A DNA stretch of 64,000 nucleotides from Bathynomus jamesi (taxonomy: Eukaryota; Arthropoda; Malacostraca; Isopoda; Cirolanidae): assembly GCA_023014485.1 (NCBI GenBank), contig JAJOZX010000926.1, positions 204,501 through 268,500 on the forward strand, given 5' to 3'. The notes beneath the pieces were generated by a model. That model worked only from the letters and a program-made list of their open reading frames with translations. It was not told where the DNA came from and ran no database searches. This document shows, in pieces, positions 34,767-44,230 of this stretch (position 1 is the stretch's first letter; every line of letters begins with the position of its first letter). The position numbers were made by a program, and so were the translations under genes.

Positions 34767-34990
34767 GGTACGTCGTGGCCAGTATCGTAACACCGCTTCC
34801 CGTCAATCAGCGAAGTTAAACGACATTAGGTCTGGTTAGTAGTTAGGGGGGGGGGGGGGGTCCGTCCTCCGCGTCCGGATTATGTAGCGACCAGTGGTTC
34901 GGATCTTACGTAAAGCTGTAGGTCTCCTAGGTCATTTGATTTTAGATTTTGCAACGGAGGAACAACAAACCCATCATCACATTACTAGCA
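34767..34990 (+). mobile_element. SINE with 5S rRNA-derived head (SINE3-like)
   Basis: 34767-34845 resembles metazoan 5S rRNA: CACCGCTTCCCGTCAATCAG, CGAAGTTAAACGAC and TCTGGTTAGTAGTTA sit in the order of loop B, box A and box C. The rRNA likeness ends at a G tract of 15-16 bases. After it come GTGGTTCGGATCTTACGTAA and AGCTGTAGGTC, shared with 23346-23465. The 5S part is too diverged and truncated to be a functional rRNA gene. Confidence 0.75.
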
Positions 34991-35563
34991 GAGGCCGGTA
35001 GTTTCGTAGTAACGGTAGGGTTGGGCCAGCAACTCATCCTGTTTCTGCTTCAGCTCAGGTGATCTTTGGGATACACTCCCTCTTACGTAGTAAAGAAATG
35101 AGCTTCCTGAATGTTCCTGGACACCACCTAACTACATTTTACTTGTCAGATTTTGAGGTTGAAAATTTGAGATGAATAGTGTCTTTTTTTTTTAAATGGC
35201 GTATTTTCACGTTTATTTTGAGAATTTTGAGATCTCATCACGTTATTATAAACGAATTTCGCTATTTTATATAAATAAAACACGAATGACTAGCTCGTTT
35301 TCACATCAGAAAAAACGAATTAATTTAAAAATTGTTCTCAAAAATAACACAAACAAATGGACTATGACATGAAGCAAAAAGCCATAAAAAACAGTGCTCA
35401 GACGCGAAAGATAACGAAATAAAATACTATGGATGACGATAGTGTGAATGGTGGTAAATGTCAAACAGACAGACCTCTGGCACGGCGTGGTAAACGGCTA
35501 GTATTTGTTCGGTGCTCTTAGGAGTTCGAGGAGACGAAGAATCACACGTTGTTGACGTTGTTG

Positions 35564-35606
35564 TCTCTGACGTCAGAGAATGGGCGGGGCCTCGGATCAT
35601 ATAAAG
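35564..35606 (+). promoter_or_regulatory. Candidate RNA polymerase II core promoter
   Basis: Three elements lie in order and close together: palindromic TCTCTGACGTCAGAGA (CRE, 35564-35579), GGGCGGGGC (GC box, 35582-35590) and TATAAAG (35600-35606). A start site would fall near 35630. Downstream are repeated AAGACCG words (35642 and 35669) and a GC-rich leader up to about 35700. No obvious coding exon follows within 1 kb, so the transcript is unknown. It could belong to a host gene or to a mobile element. Confidence 0.45.
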
Positions 35607-35794
35607 GATGTAATGGTCACGATCCGACCGCTCTGGAAGGATAAGACCGCTCTGAGAACGGTAAGACCGGACAGAACTGACGGAGGGGCGGCGGGAAACT
35701 GCTGGTGAAAGGGAGAAAGTACAATATTTTCAAAATAAAAATTATGAGTAGCATTCAATTAATAAATTAAAATAATTTTATATATATATATATA

Positions 35795-35990
35795 TATACA
35801 CACCTCAGTAACCTTAATTTTGACGAAGGTCAAACTAGGCTACCCAGGGTACCCATTTATCTACCAACAATTTTTTTTGTTATAGAAAGAACAGCCAGAT
35901 GAACTGAGTCCCGAGAATCGAACCCGGGGTTGGTGGATTTGTAGTTAACAATGGTAACCACTTTCCACCGAGGCACACACACACACACAC

Positions 35991-36030
<40 letters not shown>
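35795..36030 (-). mobile_element. tRNA-derived SINE plus CA/TA microsatellite
   Basis: The reverse strand at 35905-35975 reads TGTGCCTCGGTGGAAAGTGG (A-box region) then CCCCGGGTTCGATTCTCGG (good B box). A body matching 4895-5045 follows (GTAGATAAATGGGTACCC, TTTGACCTTCGTC). A (CA)n tract at 35974-35993 and a (TA)n tract to 36028 lie at its head. Confidence 0.75.
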
Positions 36031-36031
<1 letters not shown>

Positions 36032-36275
36032 ACTGATAAGACTTCAACGAGTATAAACTGTCAACACTCTCTCTTCTTAAAGGCTGGAATGGCTTAATTG
36101 TAACAGGCACTTATATCTGAGTAATCTCAAAACTTGCTACATAATTGCTGTATTTTATTACATTAATTTTTGATAAAATCTATTCTGTTTATAGATACAG
36201 TATATTTGTATGGAGAAAAAAAATCTAAGAGCCTGATATCTTAAACTCATTTTAATAATTGCAATCATACTTGTT

Positions 36276-36797
36276 TTGGTGTTAATAAGCCCGTCGGCGA
36301 AAGGTCTGAATCGTCTTATAAAAATTTGTGAATCATATTCTCAGATCCATGACATTAATTTTGATGTTAATAAAACTAAGGTTATGCAATCCTATCCCAA
36401 AGGCTCAAACCAAAGAGCTGATATTATTTTCAAATTAAGAGAAGAACCAATAGAACAGGTACAAGAATTTAAATGTCTGGGTCAAACTATCACCAGCTCC
36501 TTGATTGACGACTCAGACATAAGGAAACAATATCGAAGTTTCTGTGCTAAGGCAAACATGATTATAAGAAACTTCAAATTCTGTACAAGCGAAGCTAAAG
36601 ACACTCTTTTTCGTACTTTTTGCACTAATATTTATGGGCAGCAACTCTGGGTTAATTATAAAAAAGACTCCTGTAGAACCCTCAATTTGCTTTACAATAG
36701 ATCCTATAGACTGCTACATAAATTACCTCTAAGATGCTCAGCCTCTCAAATGTTCGCTAACCGCAACGTTAGGAGTCTCCCTGAGTTAACAAGATGT
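36276..36797 (+). pseudogene. LINE family D reverse transcriptase, first part
   Basis: The 176-residue frame begins in the palm region after the lost YADD box (LISPSAKGLNRLIKICESYS) and continues FDVNKTKVMQSY, FKCLGQTITSSLIDDSDI and FCTNIYGQQLWVNY. It then has the terminal RSYRLLHKLPLRCSASQMF and SLPELTRCAQ. The coding end is interrupted at 36798-36805. The continuation (CAGTCTGATACGG, then the 3-prime tail) lies at 44041-44230, beyond a 7.2-kb insertion. The 5-prime part of the LINE is missing. Confidence 0.82.
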
Positions 36798-36816
36798 GCC
36801 CAATAGGGTGTATCAT

Positions 36817-39285
36817 TAGGGCAGGTCATACTATGCATTTTTTTTAAATCAATGGAGAGGGGTGTTCAAATGACATATTTTGGTGTATAGAACACAATTC
36901 TGAAGAAAATATTTAATTCTGATAACCCTAACCTACATCATTTTGCAGTTGATTATTATTAAATTGTTGATTATTTTACTATTGTAGTTACCCCAGAATA
37001 TGTCTTCTCACGTTTTCTATCATGGCTGCTCACGTTATCTCTCATAGAGCATTGTTCTAATTAATTCATATAAACACATATAATGTAATTCATATAATAA
37101 TAATAATATTTAAATACTCAAATAAAAAGGTGTGCCATTCCACTTAATTGTAATTATCATACAGTTTGGTATATGAAATATTTTGACGGCTTTCTGGCGC
37201 GCATAAGGCCATTTTCTGAGCCACCTTTCTCAGAGGCTAGAATGTAACGTTTCAGAACATGTTAAGAGATTTTTGGCAGATGGTGATGAGGATCTGGAAT
37301 TGGAGAGAAGTGGTGATGAAGATGAGTTTGTTCCTGAAGTTGAGCTCTTCCCTCAAACTGACCCTGAGCCAGCAGCTTCGGCAAAGGTACAGAAAAACTA
37401 TGATGAGATTCAAAACATTGCCCTTGCTAGTGTAAGGTATGGCATAGGGCTGAGGCCAACTGCAGCGATAGCAACAGCAGCTCTGATTGACGCAGGAATC
37501 ATCACAGAAGACAATACAAGTAAAGTGATTGATAAGAGCAAGGTCAAGAGAGCACAGGAGAAGTTGATGAGAGAGCTGGGGGAACAGTTCGAGAAGATGT
37601 GCAGGGAGGAGGGGGGGATCTCTTGCATCCTCTTTGATGGGCGGATTGACCTGACCAATGATGATGGAAGCTGAGGGCAGTGACCAATCTTTTCCCGCAA
37701 AGATCAAGGAAGAACACTATAGTGTTGTTAGTGAGCCTGGCAGCTACTATCTGTTCCACTTTACCCCAGAGAAAGCAACTAAAGAGGAGTCACATGCGGA
37801 GAAGATTGCTAAGGTCCTGTTTGCCTGGCTGAAAGAGAGGGGTTATGATAAGACCTTGTTGGCCATTGGAGGAGACTCAACAAATGTCAACACTGGTGTG
37901 AAAGCTAGAGTAATGCGGAAGCTGGAGCTGCACCTGGGGAGAAAGCTGGTCTGGTTGGTGTGCAACCTGCACACTGTTGAACTTCCCCTGCGCCATCTCA
38001 TTCTTGACCTTGATGGCCCTACTCTGTCAGACAAAAAATTATCCGGGCCAATAGGAAAGCTCCTTGATTCTGCTACAGACTTTGATATCAATCCAAATTT
38101 CACCCGAATCTCTGTTGGCCCTCCACTGATCAAGCTTCCTGACAAGGTCATTCAAGATCTCTCAACTGATCAATACTATGGCTATAAAATTGTCTGTGCA
38201 GTCAGGGATGGAGTACTTCCTGCAGGGCTGGCTCTGTTAGAGATAGGACCAGTAAACCACAGCCGCTGGCTCACCACAGCGAACAGACTTCTCAGGCTCT
38301 GGGTGTCAAAGCACGGACTTAAAGGAAAGAATCTGAAGATTCTGCAATTCATTGTGGAATTCATCATTGGAGTGTATTACCCATGTTGGTTCAACGTGAA
38401 GGTCAAGCACTCCTGGATCGAAGGGCCTAGGCACATCCTCTTTCGGCTGGACTGCCTCAAGTCCCAGAGAAAGGAGGTGCTGGATATTGTGATGCCAACT
38501 GTGAGAAGATCTGCTTGGTATGCCCACAGTGAAGTCATCCTCCAAACATTACTCTGCTCTGAGGATCAGAAGGAGAGGATTGAAGGGGTGGAGAGAATCC
38601 TGGCCATCAGGGGAGAGGGGGACCCGGACACTCAGCTGGGGGACTCCTCTGTTAGGAGCAGAAGGACACCTGACATCAATTGTGATGCTTCCAGCATCGG
38701 TGACTTGATCAGCTGGTCAGAAGGTGTGTCAGGGCCACCTCTCACCTGCTCTCTAAGCACCTCAGAGGTGAAAAACTTCAACACCCCCATGGAGGTGCGC
38801 AACTGGCCTTGCCACACACAAAGCATTGAGAGGGTTGTTAAAATGGTGACTGAGGCTTCTGCTAAGTACTTCTCACAGGAAAAGAGGGATGGAGGGATCA
38901 GGGCTCAGGAGACCAGCAGGAAGCTGATGTCCAAGTCTGAGTCAAAGCAGGATTTGTGCAACCTGGCAAAGTTCAAGATGTCAGGAGAATGATCTTTGTA
39001 ATTATATCCAGTGATAACATGCAGTTCACCTATTAATAAATATATGTAAAGTTGATTTGGCCTTGTCAATATAAATGATTTACCTTATATCTTTTAATAT
39101 ATTATAAAGGGGTTCAAAAGGGTAAAATTGGCAATTTAGAAATACAAAATGATGTAGGTTAGAGTTATCCTATCCAAAACAGAAGCTCATATTTGAATTC
39201 CCCATGTAAAAACACATAATTTAGACACCCCTGATGGTAGGATTTCCTTCAGATTCATGTTGTCACCTGAGTACGACCCGCCCTA
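36817..39285 (+). mobile_element. Long-TIR hAT-like element X-1, 9-bp duplication
   Basis: Left end TAGGGCAGGTCATACTATGC, right end reversed TAGGGCGGGTCGTACTCAGG. Similarity recurs inward (AGGGGTGT, TAACCCTAACCTACATCATT or close variant) for about 160 bp. An exact 9-bp direct repeat GTGTATCAT flanks it (36808-36816 and 39286-39294). It sits inside the left terminal repeat of X-2, in opposite coding orientation, so it arrived later. It contains one long, nearly intact transposase-like gene. Confidence 0.88.
37166..38992 (+). pseudogene. hAT-like RNase-H transposase of X-1, two apparent frameshifts
   Basis: The likely start is ATG 37166 (MKYFDGFLARIRPFSEPP). A frame change near 37220 leads to LSQRLECNVSEHVKRFLADG and an acidic segment. 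Then comes LASVRYGIGLRPTAAIATAA, a helical region, and CILFDGRIDLT with a probable first catalytic Asp. The second frame change is near 37660. The remaining frame (to 38992) is open for more than 440 residues: LLAIGGDSTNVNTG (second Asp), KLVWLVCNLHTVELPLRHLI (C-x2-H as in hAT), SRWLTTANRLLRLW, a helical stretch, and PCHTQSIERVVKMVTEASA with a likely catalytic Glu. No stop falls inside the long frames. The motif order D-D-CxxH-RW-E is that of hAT-type RNase-H folds, but overall similarity to classical hAT is not obvious by eye. I know similar uncharacterised arthropod and cnidarian proteins but no established name. Confidence 0.75.
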
Positions 39286-39639
39286 GTGTATCATGCTCAG
39301 GTCGAATATTGAAGAACGTGGAATTTCAATATTGGCAGTATGTATTCCCATGTAAAATTAAATTTTAAGAGGGGTTCGTCTTCTGCAACTTTTGCGAAAA
39401 ATCGCATTTAAGTGTTCAAAATCGCACTTTTTTGTCGAGAAATGGGATTTTTGGCCAATTTCAAAGACTTGGTAGCCTCAAATGACCTCCATATGTTCGA
39501 TATTGTTCACATACACCCTTAAGCATTTCTAGGGGCAGGCTTGGACCCATTTAAGATCAGCCAAAGTGGTTCATAACCCCTAAAATAACCAAAATCACCC
39601 AAAATGGCCCAAAACTAAGGAATTGTATGATTTTTAGTC

Positions 39640-39685
39640 TCCGATACACCACATTTCGCGGCTGTTCAACATCTTCATCAGGCAG
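39640..39685 (-). other. CTGATGA...CGAAA hammerhead-like motif
   Basis: The reverse strand reads GCCTGATGAAGATGTTGAAC then AGCCGCGAAATGTGG. CTGATGA and GCGAAA are separated by about 17 bases that could form a weak helix. It resembles the ribozyme core found in Penelope-like retroelements, but no retroelement reading frame is next to it. It lies inside X-2. Confidence 0.45.
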
Positions 39686-40721
39686 AATCTTTTTGTTCAT
39701 TTTTCTTGGTCTTGCATTTTCTATTTTTTAGAAACGCCTCCACCAATTTTTATTTATTTTCTTTTCGACGTTCAACAACCTTTTTTTTGCAATTGCAATT
39801 CTTCTTTAATATTTGTATAAGTCCCTCCTTCACCCCCAGCTTGTAATAATATGCTGGTCAGCTGAATCTTTTGAGATTTTTCTTCTGAAAGCATCTTGAT
39901 TTATCTAGCAGGTTTTATAGAGATCTAAAACATGTTCATAATGTCTTGCTTTGACTTGAAAACTGGCAACAATTCTCCGTGATCGATCCTAGCACGGACA
40001 AAACCATCTCTTCTCTCTTGCCCATACACTGCATGAGCTGCAGCTGAAATTTCCTGGACTGCTCTTTCACAGCTTTGAGTGTGAACTGAGAAGTTCTCAA
40101 CTTCAAGTGGAGACCTGAAAAGCTCCTCAACTTCTCCTCTTGACATCTTACAAGTGAAGAGTGGCTCATGCAGTTTCTGCTTATCCCAATTAATCAGAGT
40201 AATTGGAGAAGTGGTATCAAAATTCAGTTTAGGGTTTCTATGAGTTCTCAGACTCATGTCTCCATACTCAGACTTACCTCTGATCTTCTTGATCATCTCG
40301 ACCCCCATACCCTCTCCTCCTCATCCTCACTGCACAGGAGAGAGGCAATGAGGTTCTCACTGTGAGCATGATATGCTCCACAAACTATCACACGAGTGAT
40401 TATGTTCCTGACTTCAGAGATCTGGCTTCTCAGTAGTCCCAGAGCGGTCACAATATGGTGAGGTCCATACCTCATGTGGTGCTTCACCTTGATCTCAAAA
40501 TACATCTTGAAGTAGAAGTCCAGGCAGAACTTCAGCAGCACCTCCAGTTTCTTCAACACCTCCCCCTTCAGACCATGCTGCCTCATCCACAGCATCAACA
40601 GAGCCTCACCTGTAGTCAGCCAGCGTGACTGATTCAGTGGGCCACACTTCAGACCAGCAACTTCCTTGCCAAGGTTAGGTTAGATAATTACCGATTTTTT
40701 TGAAAATTAGCAGACATTATA

Positions 40722-42092
40722 CAGGGTGTTTCAAAAGTCCCTCATTATTTTTAAAATTTTATTAAAATAGCAGTTACAAGAGGAACCAAATTACAATTTG
40801 GTTGCTGAGTCTACGATTCATGAGAATTTTGGTGGCATCAAACTTGGCTTCATAAGTCTACTGGAAAGTCACTGGTACGCCTCAACGTGGGCACCGTCTT
40901 TTTCGAAACAAGCGAGCCACCATTTTACGCATTCTTGGCCGACATTGGACAACATTTCGGGAGTAACAGAAGCACACGCATTCGTGATCCGTTCTTCTAG
41001 TGTGGGGAGGACTCGCGGCTTGGTGGCGTACACTTTGCTCTTAATGTAGCCCCACAAAAAGAAGTCGCATGGGGTAAGATCAGGCGAGCGAGCAGCCCAT
41101 TCGATGGGACCACGGCGACCAATCCACCGATCCGGGAACTGCTTATTCAGAAATGAGCGAACCTCACGCGAGTAATGAGCAGGGGCACAGTCTTGCTGGA
41201 AAATGACTTCTTGCATGTCAGCTACAGCTGACAGTTGGGGGATGCAGAACTCCTGAAGCATACGAAGGTAATTGTCTCCGTTGACGTTCACGGAATTTCC
41301 ATCTTGATCCCGGAAGAAGAACGGACCAATCAGCCCAGCTGAGGAGATGGCACACCAGACGACCAATTTCGGCGTGTCCCTTTCATGTTCACGGATCTCC
41401 GCAGGATTGTGAGTTCCCCAGATGCGGGTGTTGTGCCGATTGACGCGACCAGAAAGGTGGAAGAGAGCTTCGTCGCTGAACCACATGTGCTCCAGGATCG
41501 ATGGGTCTCTTTCGTAGTGATGCAGCAGTGTCTCACACATCTCCACCCGGCAATCGTAGTCTTGAGGTTCCAGCTTCTGAACCACCTGGATCTTGTACGG
41601 ATACAGCTTGAGACCACGCCGCAAAATCCGTTGGATAGATGTCACGCTGATGTTCAGTTCCGCAGCAGCTCGCCGAATGGACTTTCCTTGACTCTGAGTA
41701 AACGCCTCATGGACAGTTTCGACATTCTCCTCACTCCGCCCACTTCGAGGTCTTCCTGATCGTGGTTTGTCCTTTACGGATCCGGTCTCCATAAACTTCC
41801 GGTGGGTGGCGACGATGGTGTTCCTATCCGGTGCATAATGCTGTCCGTAGACTGCCCGGAATCGTCGCTGCACTTCGACCACAGATTGAAAAATCTCCTG
41901 CCATGCAGCGATTTTACACCTCTGCTCTAGAGTCAGCATGGTAGCAGAAGAAAACGGAGCAAAACTTCAAATGTAGACTCAAAAAAATTCTCAACTACTG
42001 AGTAAGAGTTTACCACAAGATGAACGTCGTTGGTCGATTAGCTGCAAAGAAAATTGAAAATCAAATTAGTGAGGGACTTTTGAAACACCCGG
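40722..42092 (-). mobile_element. Complete mariner element (DD41D type)
   Basis: Left end CAGGGTGTTTCAAAAGTCCC, right end reversed CCGGGTGTTTCAAAAGTCCC, both flanked by TA (40720-40721 and 42093-42094). At 1371 bp, with an uninterrupted transposase gene, it is the only potentially autonomous element in the window. It lies inside the foreign insertion within X-2, so it is among the youngest layers of the nest. Confidence 0.95.
40869..41939 (-). CDS. Mariner transposase, intact, 356 aa
   Basis: Cut-and-paste transposase. The N-terminus (residues 1-55) begins MLTLEQRCKIAAWQEIFQSV, with VEVQRRFRAVYGQHYAPD, the DUF4817-type helix-turn-helix. KPRSGRPRSGRSEENV (58-73) is the linker with the GRPR motif. 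SIRRAAAELNISVTSIQRIL (87-106) is the second helix-turn-helix. Catalytic residues: D156 in WFSDEALFHLSGRVNRHN, D250 in FQQDCAPAHYS, and D292 in RSPDLTPCDFFLWGYIK, with 41 residues between the last two (DD41D). The frame ends KDGAHVEAYQ. The length and all motifs are as expected for a functional protein, with no stop or frameshift. The start is supported by the position of the helix-turn-helix and by the short leader (about 150 bp) to the terminal repeat. Confidence 0.95.
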   Translation of the reverse strand: MLTLEQRCKIAAWQEIFQSVVEVQRRFRAVYGQHYAPDRNTIVATHRKFMETGSVKDKPRSGRPRSGRSEENVETVHEAFTQSQGKSIRRAAAELNISVTSIQRILRRGLKLYPYKIQVVQKLEPQDYDCRVEMCETLLHHYERDPSILEHMWFSDEALFHLSGRVNRHNTRIWGTHNPAEIREHERDTPKLVVWCAISSAGLIGPFFFRDQDGNSVNVNGDNYLRMLQEFCIPQLSAVADMQEVIFQQDCAPAHYSREVRSFLNKQFPDRWIGRRGPIEWAARSPDLTPCDFFLWGYIKSKVYATKPRVLPTLEERITNACASVTPEMLSNVGQECVKWWLACFEKDGAHVEAYQ

Positions 42093-42999
42093 TATATCTC
42101 AGTAAGAAAAATCTAATGGTATTTTTCTGAACACTCTAGCTCAAACAGTTCCAAAGATACGGTGCTCCAAAGTTTGGTGGAAAAAGGTACTTGGTCAAAA
42201 TGGAGGTGGGTATGGTCCACTGAAATTGCTGTAGCGTCTATACTAACTTAATTAACACTAAAAATCTTGTTTTAGGTTAAGGTAGACATGTGTACCCAAA
42301 ATTGGGTGAAAGGAGAAGAAAATCGGTTGTGACATCAAATGACCTACACAAGGTCAAAGGTAAAAAATAAGATCAACTTTTGTTTTTACCACTGAGGTAA
42401 AATATGAATAGAAATAAAGTTGTAGATCTGCTTAAAAGCTTTAAAAGAGTGTTTAAATGGTATCTGTAAGTGCATTAGGAGCCGAGATATTTCATGTTGA
42501 AATATGGTATGACCTTGGAAATTGAACTTTTTTTTTTTACAAAATTCTAAGGGCCATATCTCCGGAACCATATGACCTAGAGTGTTGAAACAAGCGTCAT
42601 TCTATTTTTACACAGAGATCTATAAGTGTGCCAATTTTCAAAAAGATCGGAGATGGTCACGTTTTTTTCGCCGTTGAACTGACATGGAATGACCCAGAGA
42701 ATGATATCATGTCTGCAGGTTATGTCAAACAATGTATCAAGTTCAGATATTCTCTTCTCTCTCTTTGCAGCCTTCACTCTGCCATTCACTAGTTCAATCA
42801 TTTCATTCCACCTGACAAGAATCTTCCTGGCAATGGATCTCTCTTGAATGATCACAGGAGGAGTGAACTTGGCATTGCTTTTGCACCAGTACCAGTGATG
42901 CCAAGTCCTTACCCAAATCTTGCAGAGGGTACTGAGCTCTCTCTGAAACACAGCTCTCCAGGTTGGAACTTCTGTGGAAAATAACTGTTTGCCTGGACC

Positions 43000-43648
43000 C
43001 AGAGCTGGGCACTTCCGCAAACCGCAAATTCCGCAATTGCAGAAGTATGTTTTTCGTTTGCGGATTTGCGTTTGCGGCAAAGTCATCGCAAATTAGTGAA
43101 TTTGCGTTGCGGAACTAAGACCGCAAACGCAAATCTTTCCGCAAATTTCCCACGTGGACACTGGCCAAGCCCGCTAGTGCTGTGACGCTGCTGTCACTGG
43201 CCGCCAATTGGCTGGCAAGCAGCGCGTCATCTTTATTTACTATTTACTTGCAGGAGGTGTTTTTGTTCAATATAATATATCAATATATGTAGTATTTTTA
43301 TTTCTTCTACAATAGTGATTTATTGTAATAAATTATTTAGCCTTGTTTTTAATAAAAACAAGGCTAAAACATTAAACATTAAAAAGATATAAAAACTTTT
43401 TATACCTCTTTAATGTTTTGTATACTTTTTATAGTTAAAATTGCGATTGCGGAATTTGCGGTTTGCGGAAGTGTTTGCGGAAGTGCCCAGCACTGTAAAA
43501 ATTGGAAATATGGTTTGCGTTTGCGGATTTGCGTTTGCGGCACCAAAAATGGCAAGCAGTTTGCGGATTTGCGGTTGCGGAAGGTAAGGTTTGAGTTTGC
43601 GGATTTGCGATTGCGGAAGTGATTTTGAGTTTGCGGTGCCCAGCTCTG
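43000..43648. mobile_element. Non-autonomous hAT, CAGAGCTGGGCA ends, TTTGCGGA arrays
   Basis: Left CAGAGCTGGGCACTTCCGCA, right reversed CAGAGCTGGGCACCGCAAAC. An exact 8-bp duplication CCTGGACC flanks it (42992-42999 and 43649-43656). Both subterminal regions are dense arrays of TTTGCGGA / TTGCGGAA and complements. No transposase. It interrupts the X-2 transposase gene just after its N-terminal LSDLVGPG. Confidence 0.95.
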
Positions 43649-44040
43649 CCTGGACCCACCAGATCACTCAGCTTTGAACCAGAACTTTTTCTGGTCTTTC
43701 GTCCTTGCTTAGCCATGGTGGCTACACAATCTTCATCAAGCTTTGTATCTGAAACATAGAAAATTATCACAGTGAAACTCTAGTAGCCTATAACAGCTGT
43801 TACAATGGTTTTGTTTGGTAAGAAACCGGTCTGTTACATTTGTACTACAGTGTATGCTGCATAGTTGTTCTGTACATAACCAGAAAACGAAGAAGTGGAA
43901 ATTTGAACACTTAAACGTGATTTTAAGCAAAAGTTCAAGAAAACAAACCCCTCCTAAAATTTAATTTTACATAGGAATACATACTGCCAATCTTGGAATT
44001 CGCGCTTCAATGAGCATGATACACCCGAGACTGCCCAATA

Positions 44041-44230
44041 CAGTCTGATACGGAGAATTAAAAACTCAGACAATCTACTTGTCCAAGCTATTCATCAGTC
44101 CTGCTTTGTCTTCAAGACTGTAGACCTCTTGGTATGAAAGTGTTTGTCTATAGCTCCACTTAACTCCTGAGTTAAGCCATCCCATTACATGTACTTTTTA
44201 TTTTTATGAAACTGCTATTGCTATTTTTTT
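44041..44230 (+). mobile_element. LINE family D, second part after insertion
   Basis: Continues the reading of 36276-36797 (AGTCTGATACGGAGAATTAA, AATCTACTTGTCCAAGC, CAGTCCTGCTTTGTCTTC). The minus-strand copy at 3903-4180 covers the same segment uninterrupted by X-2. It ends near an ATT-rich tract at 44228-44247. Confidence 0.75.

Larger units (their letters stand above)
40680..42705. mobile_element. Inverted-repeat element fragment inside X-2
   Basis: 42620-42705 reversed reads GGTCATTCCATGTCAGTTCA, ACGTGACCATCTCCGATCTT and TTTGAAAATTGGCACAC. 40690-40719 on the plus strand reads CCGATTTTTTTGAAAATTAG and CAGACATTATA, the inverted counterpart. Only the inner part of the right repeat is present. 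The filling is non-coding AT-rich DNA with the complete mariner at 40722-42092 inserted into it. Superfamily unknown. Confidence 0.5.
39925..43716 (-). pseudogene. hAT-like transposase of X-2, split by insertions
   Basis: The N-terminal part begins at ATG 43716 (MAKQGRKTRKSSGSKLSDLV). It is interrupted by the hAT MITE at 43000-43648 and resumes QLFSTEVPTWRAVFQRELST, IIQERSIARKILVRWNEMIE and ELDTLFDITC (about 42720). Foreign DNA then runs to about 40680. The C-terminal part resumes KEVAGLKCGPLNQSRWLTTG, LKKLEVLLKFCLDFYF and LIASLLCSEDEEERVWG. After a frameshift it gives SVHTQSCERAVQEISAAAHA and RRDGFVRARIDHGELLPVFK, with a stop near 39925. The RW, HTQSxER and RDGxxRA motifs align with X-1, so the two are relatives. 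The central catalytic region with both Asp residues is missing. Confidence 0.75.
36806..44032 (-). mobile_element. Long-TIR hAT-like element X-2 (outer), inserted in LINE D
   Basis: The LINE is split, with the sequence TGCCCAATA on both sides (36797-36805 and 44032-44040). The element ends are long inverted repeats: left GGGTGTATCATGCTCAGGTC (reassembled across the nested insertion, 36806-36816 plus 39295 onward) against right reversed CGGGTGTATCATGCTCATTG. The similarity runs about 100 bp through ATTGGCAGTATGTATTCC, CATGTAAAATTAAATTTTA and GAGGGGTT. The gene inside runs on the minus strand and is heavily interrupted. The outermost few bases of the two ends differ, so the exact duplication length (7 to 9 bp) is not certain. 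Confidence 0.8.

Noticed and set aside
34767..34845. 5S rRNA gene
   Set aside because: Only part of the molecule, many substitutions, and it runs into a G tract and a SINE body shared with 23346-23465.
37252..37707. Antisense frames of 96-151 residues across the X-1 transposase
   Set aside because: Shadows of the GC-richer coding strand; the plus strand carries recognisable conserved motifs.
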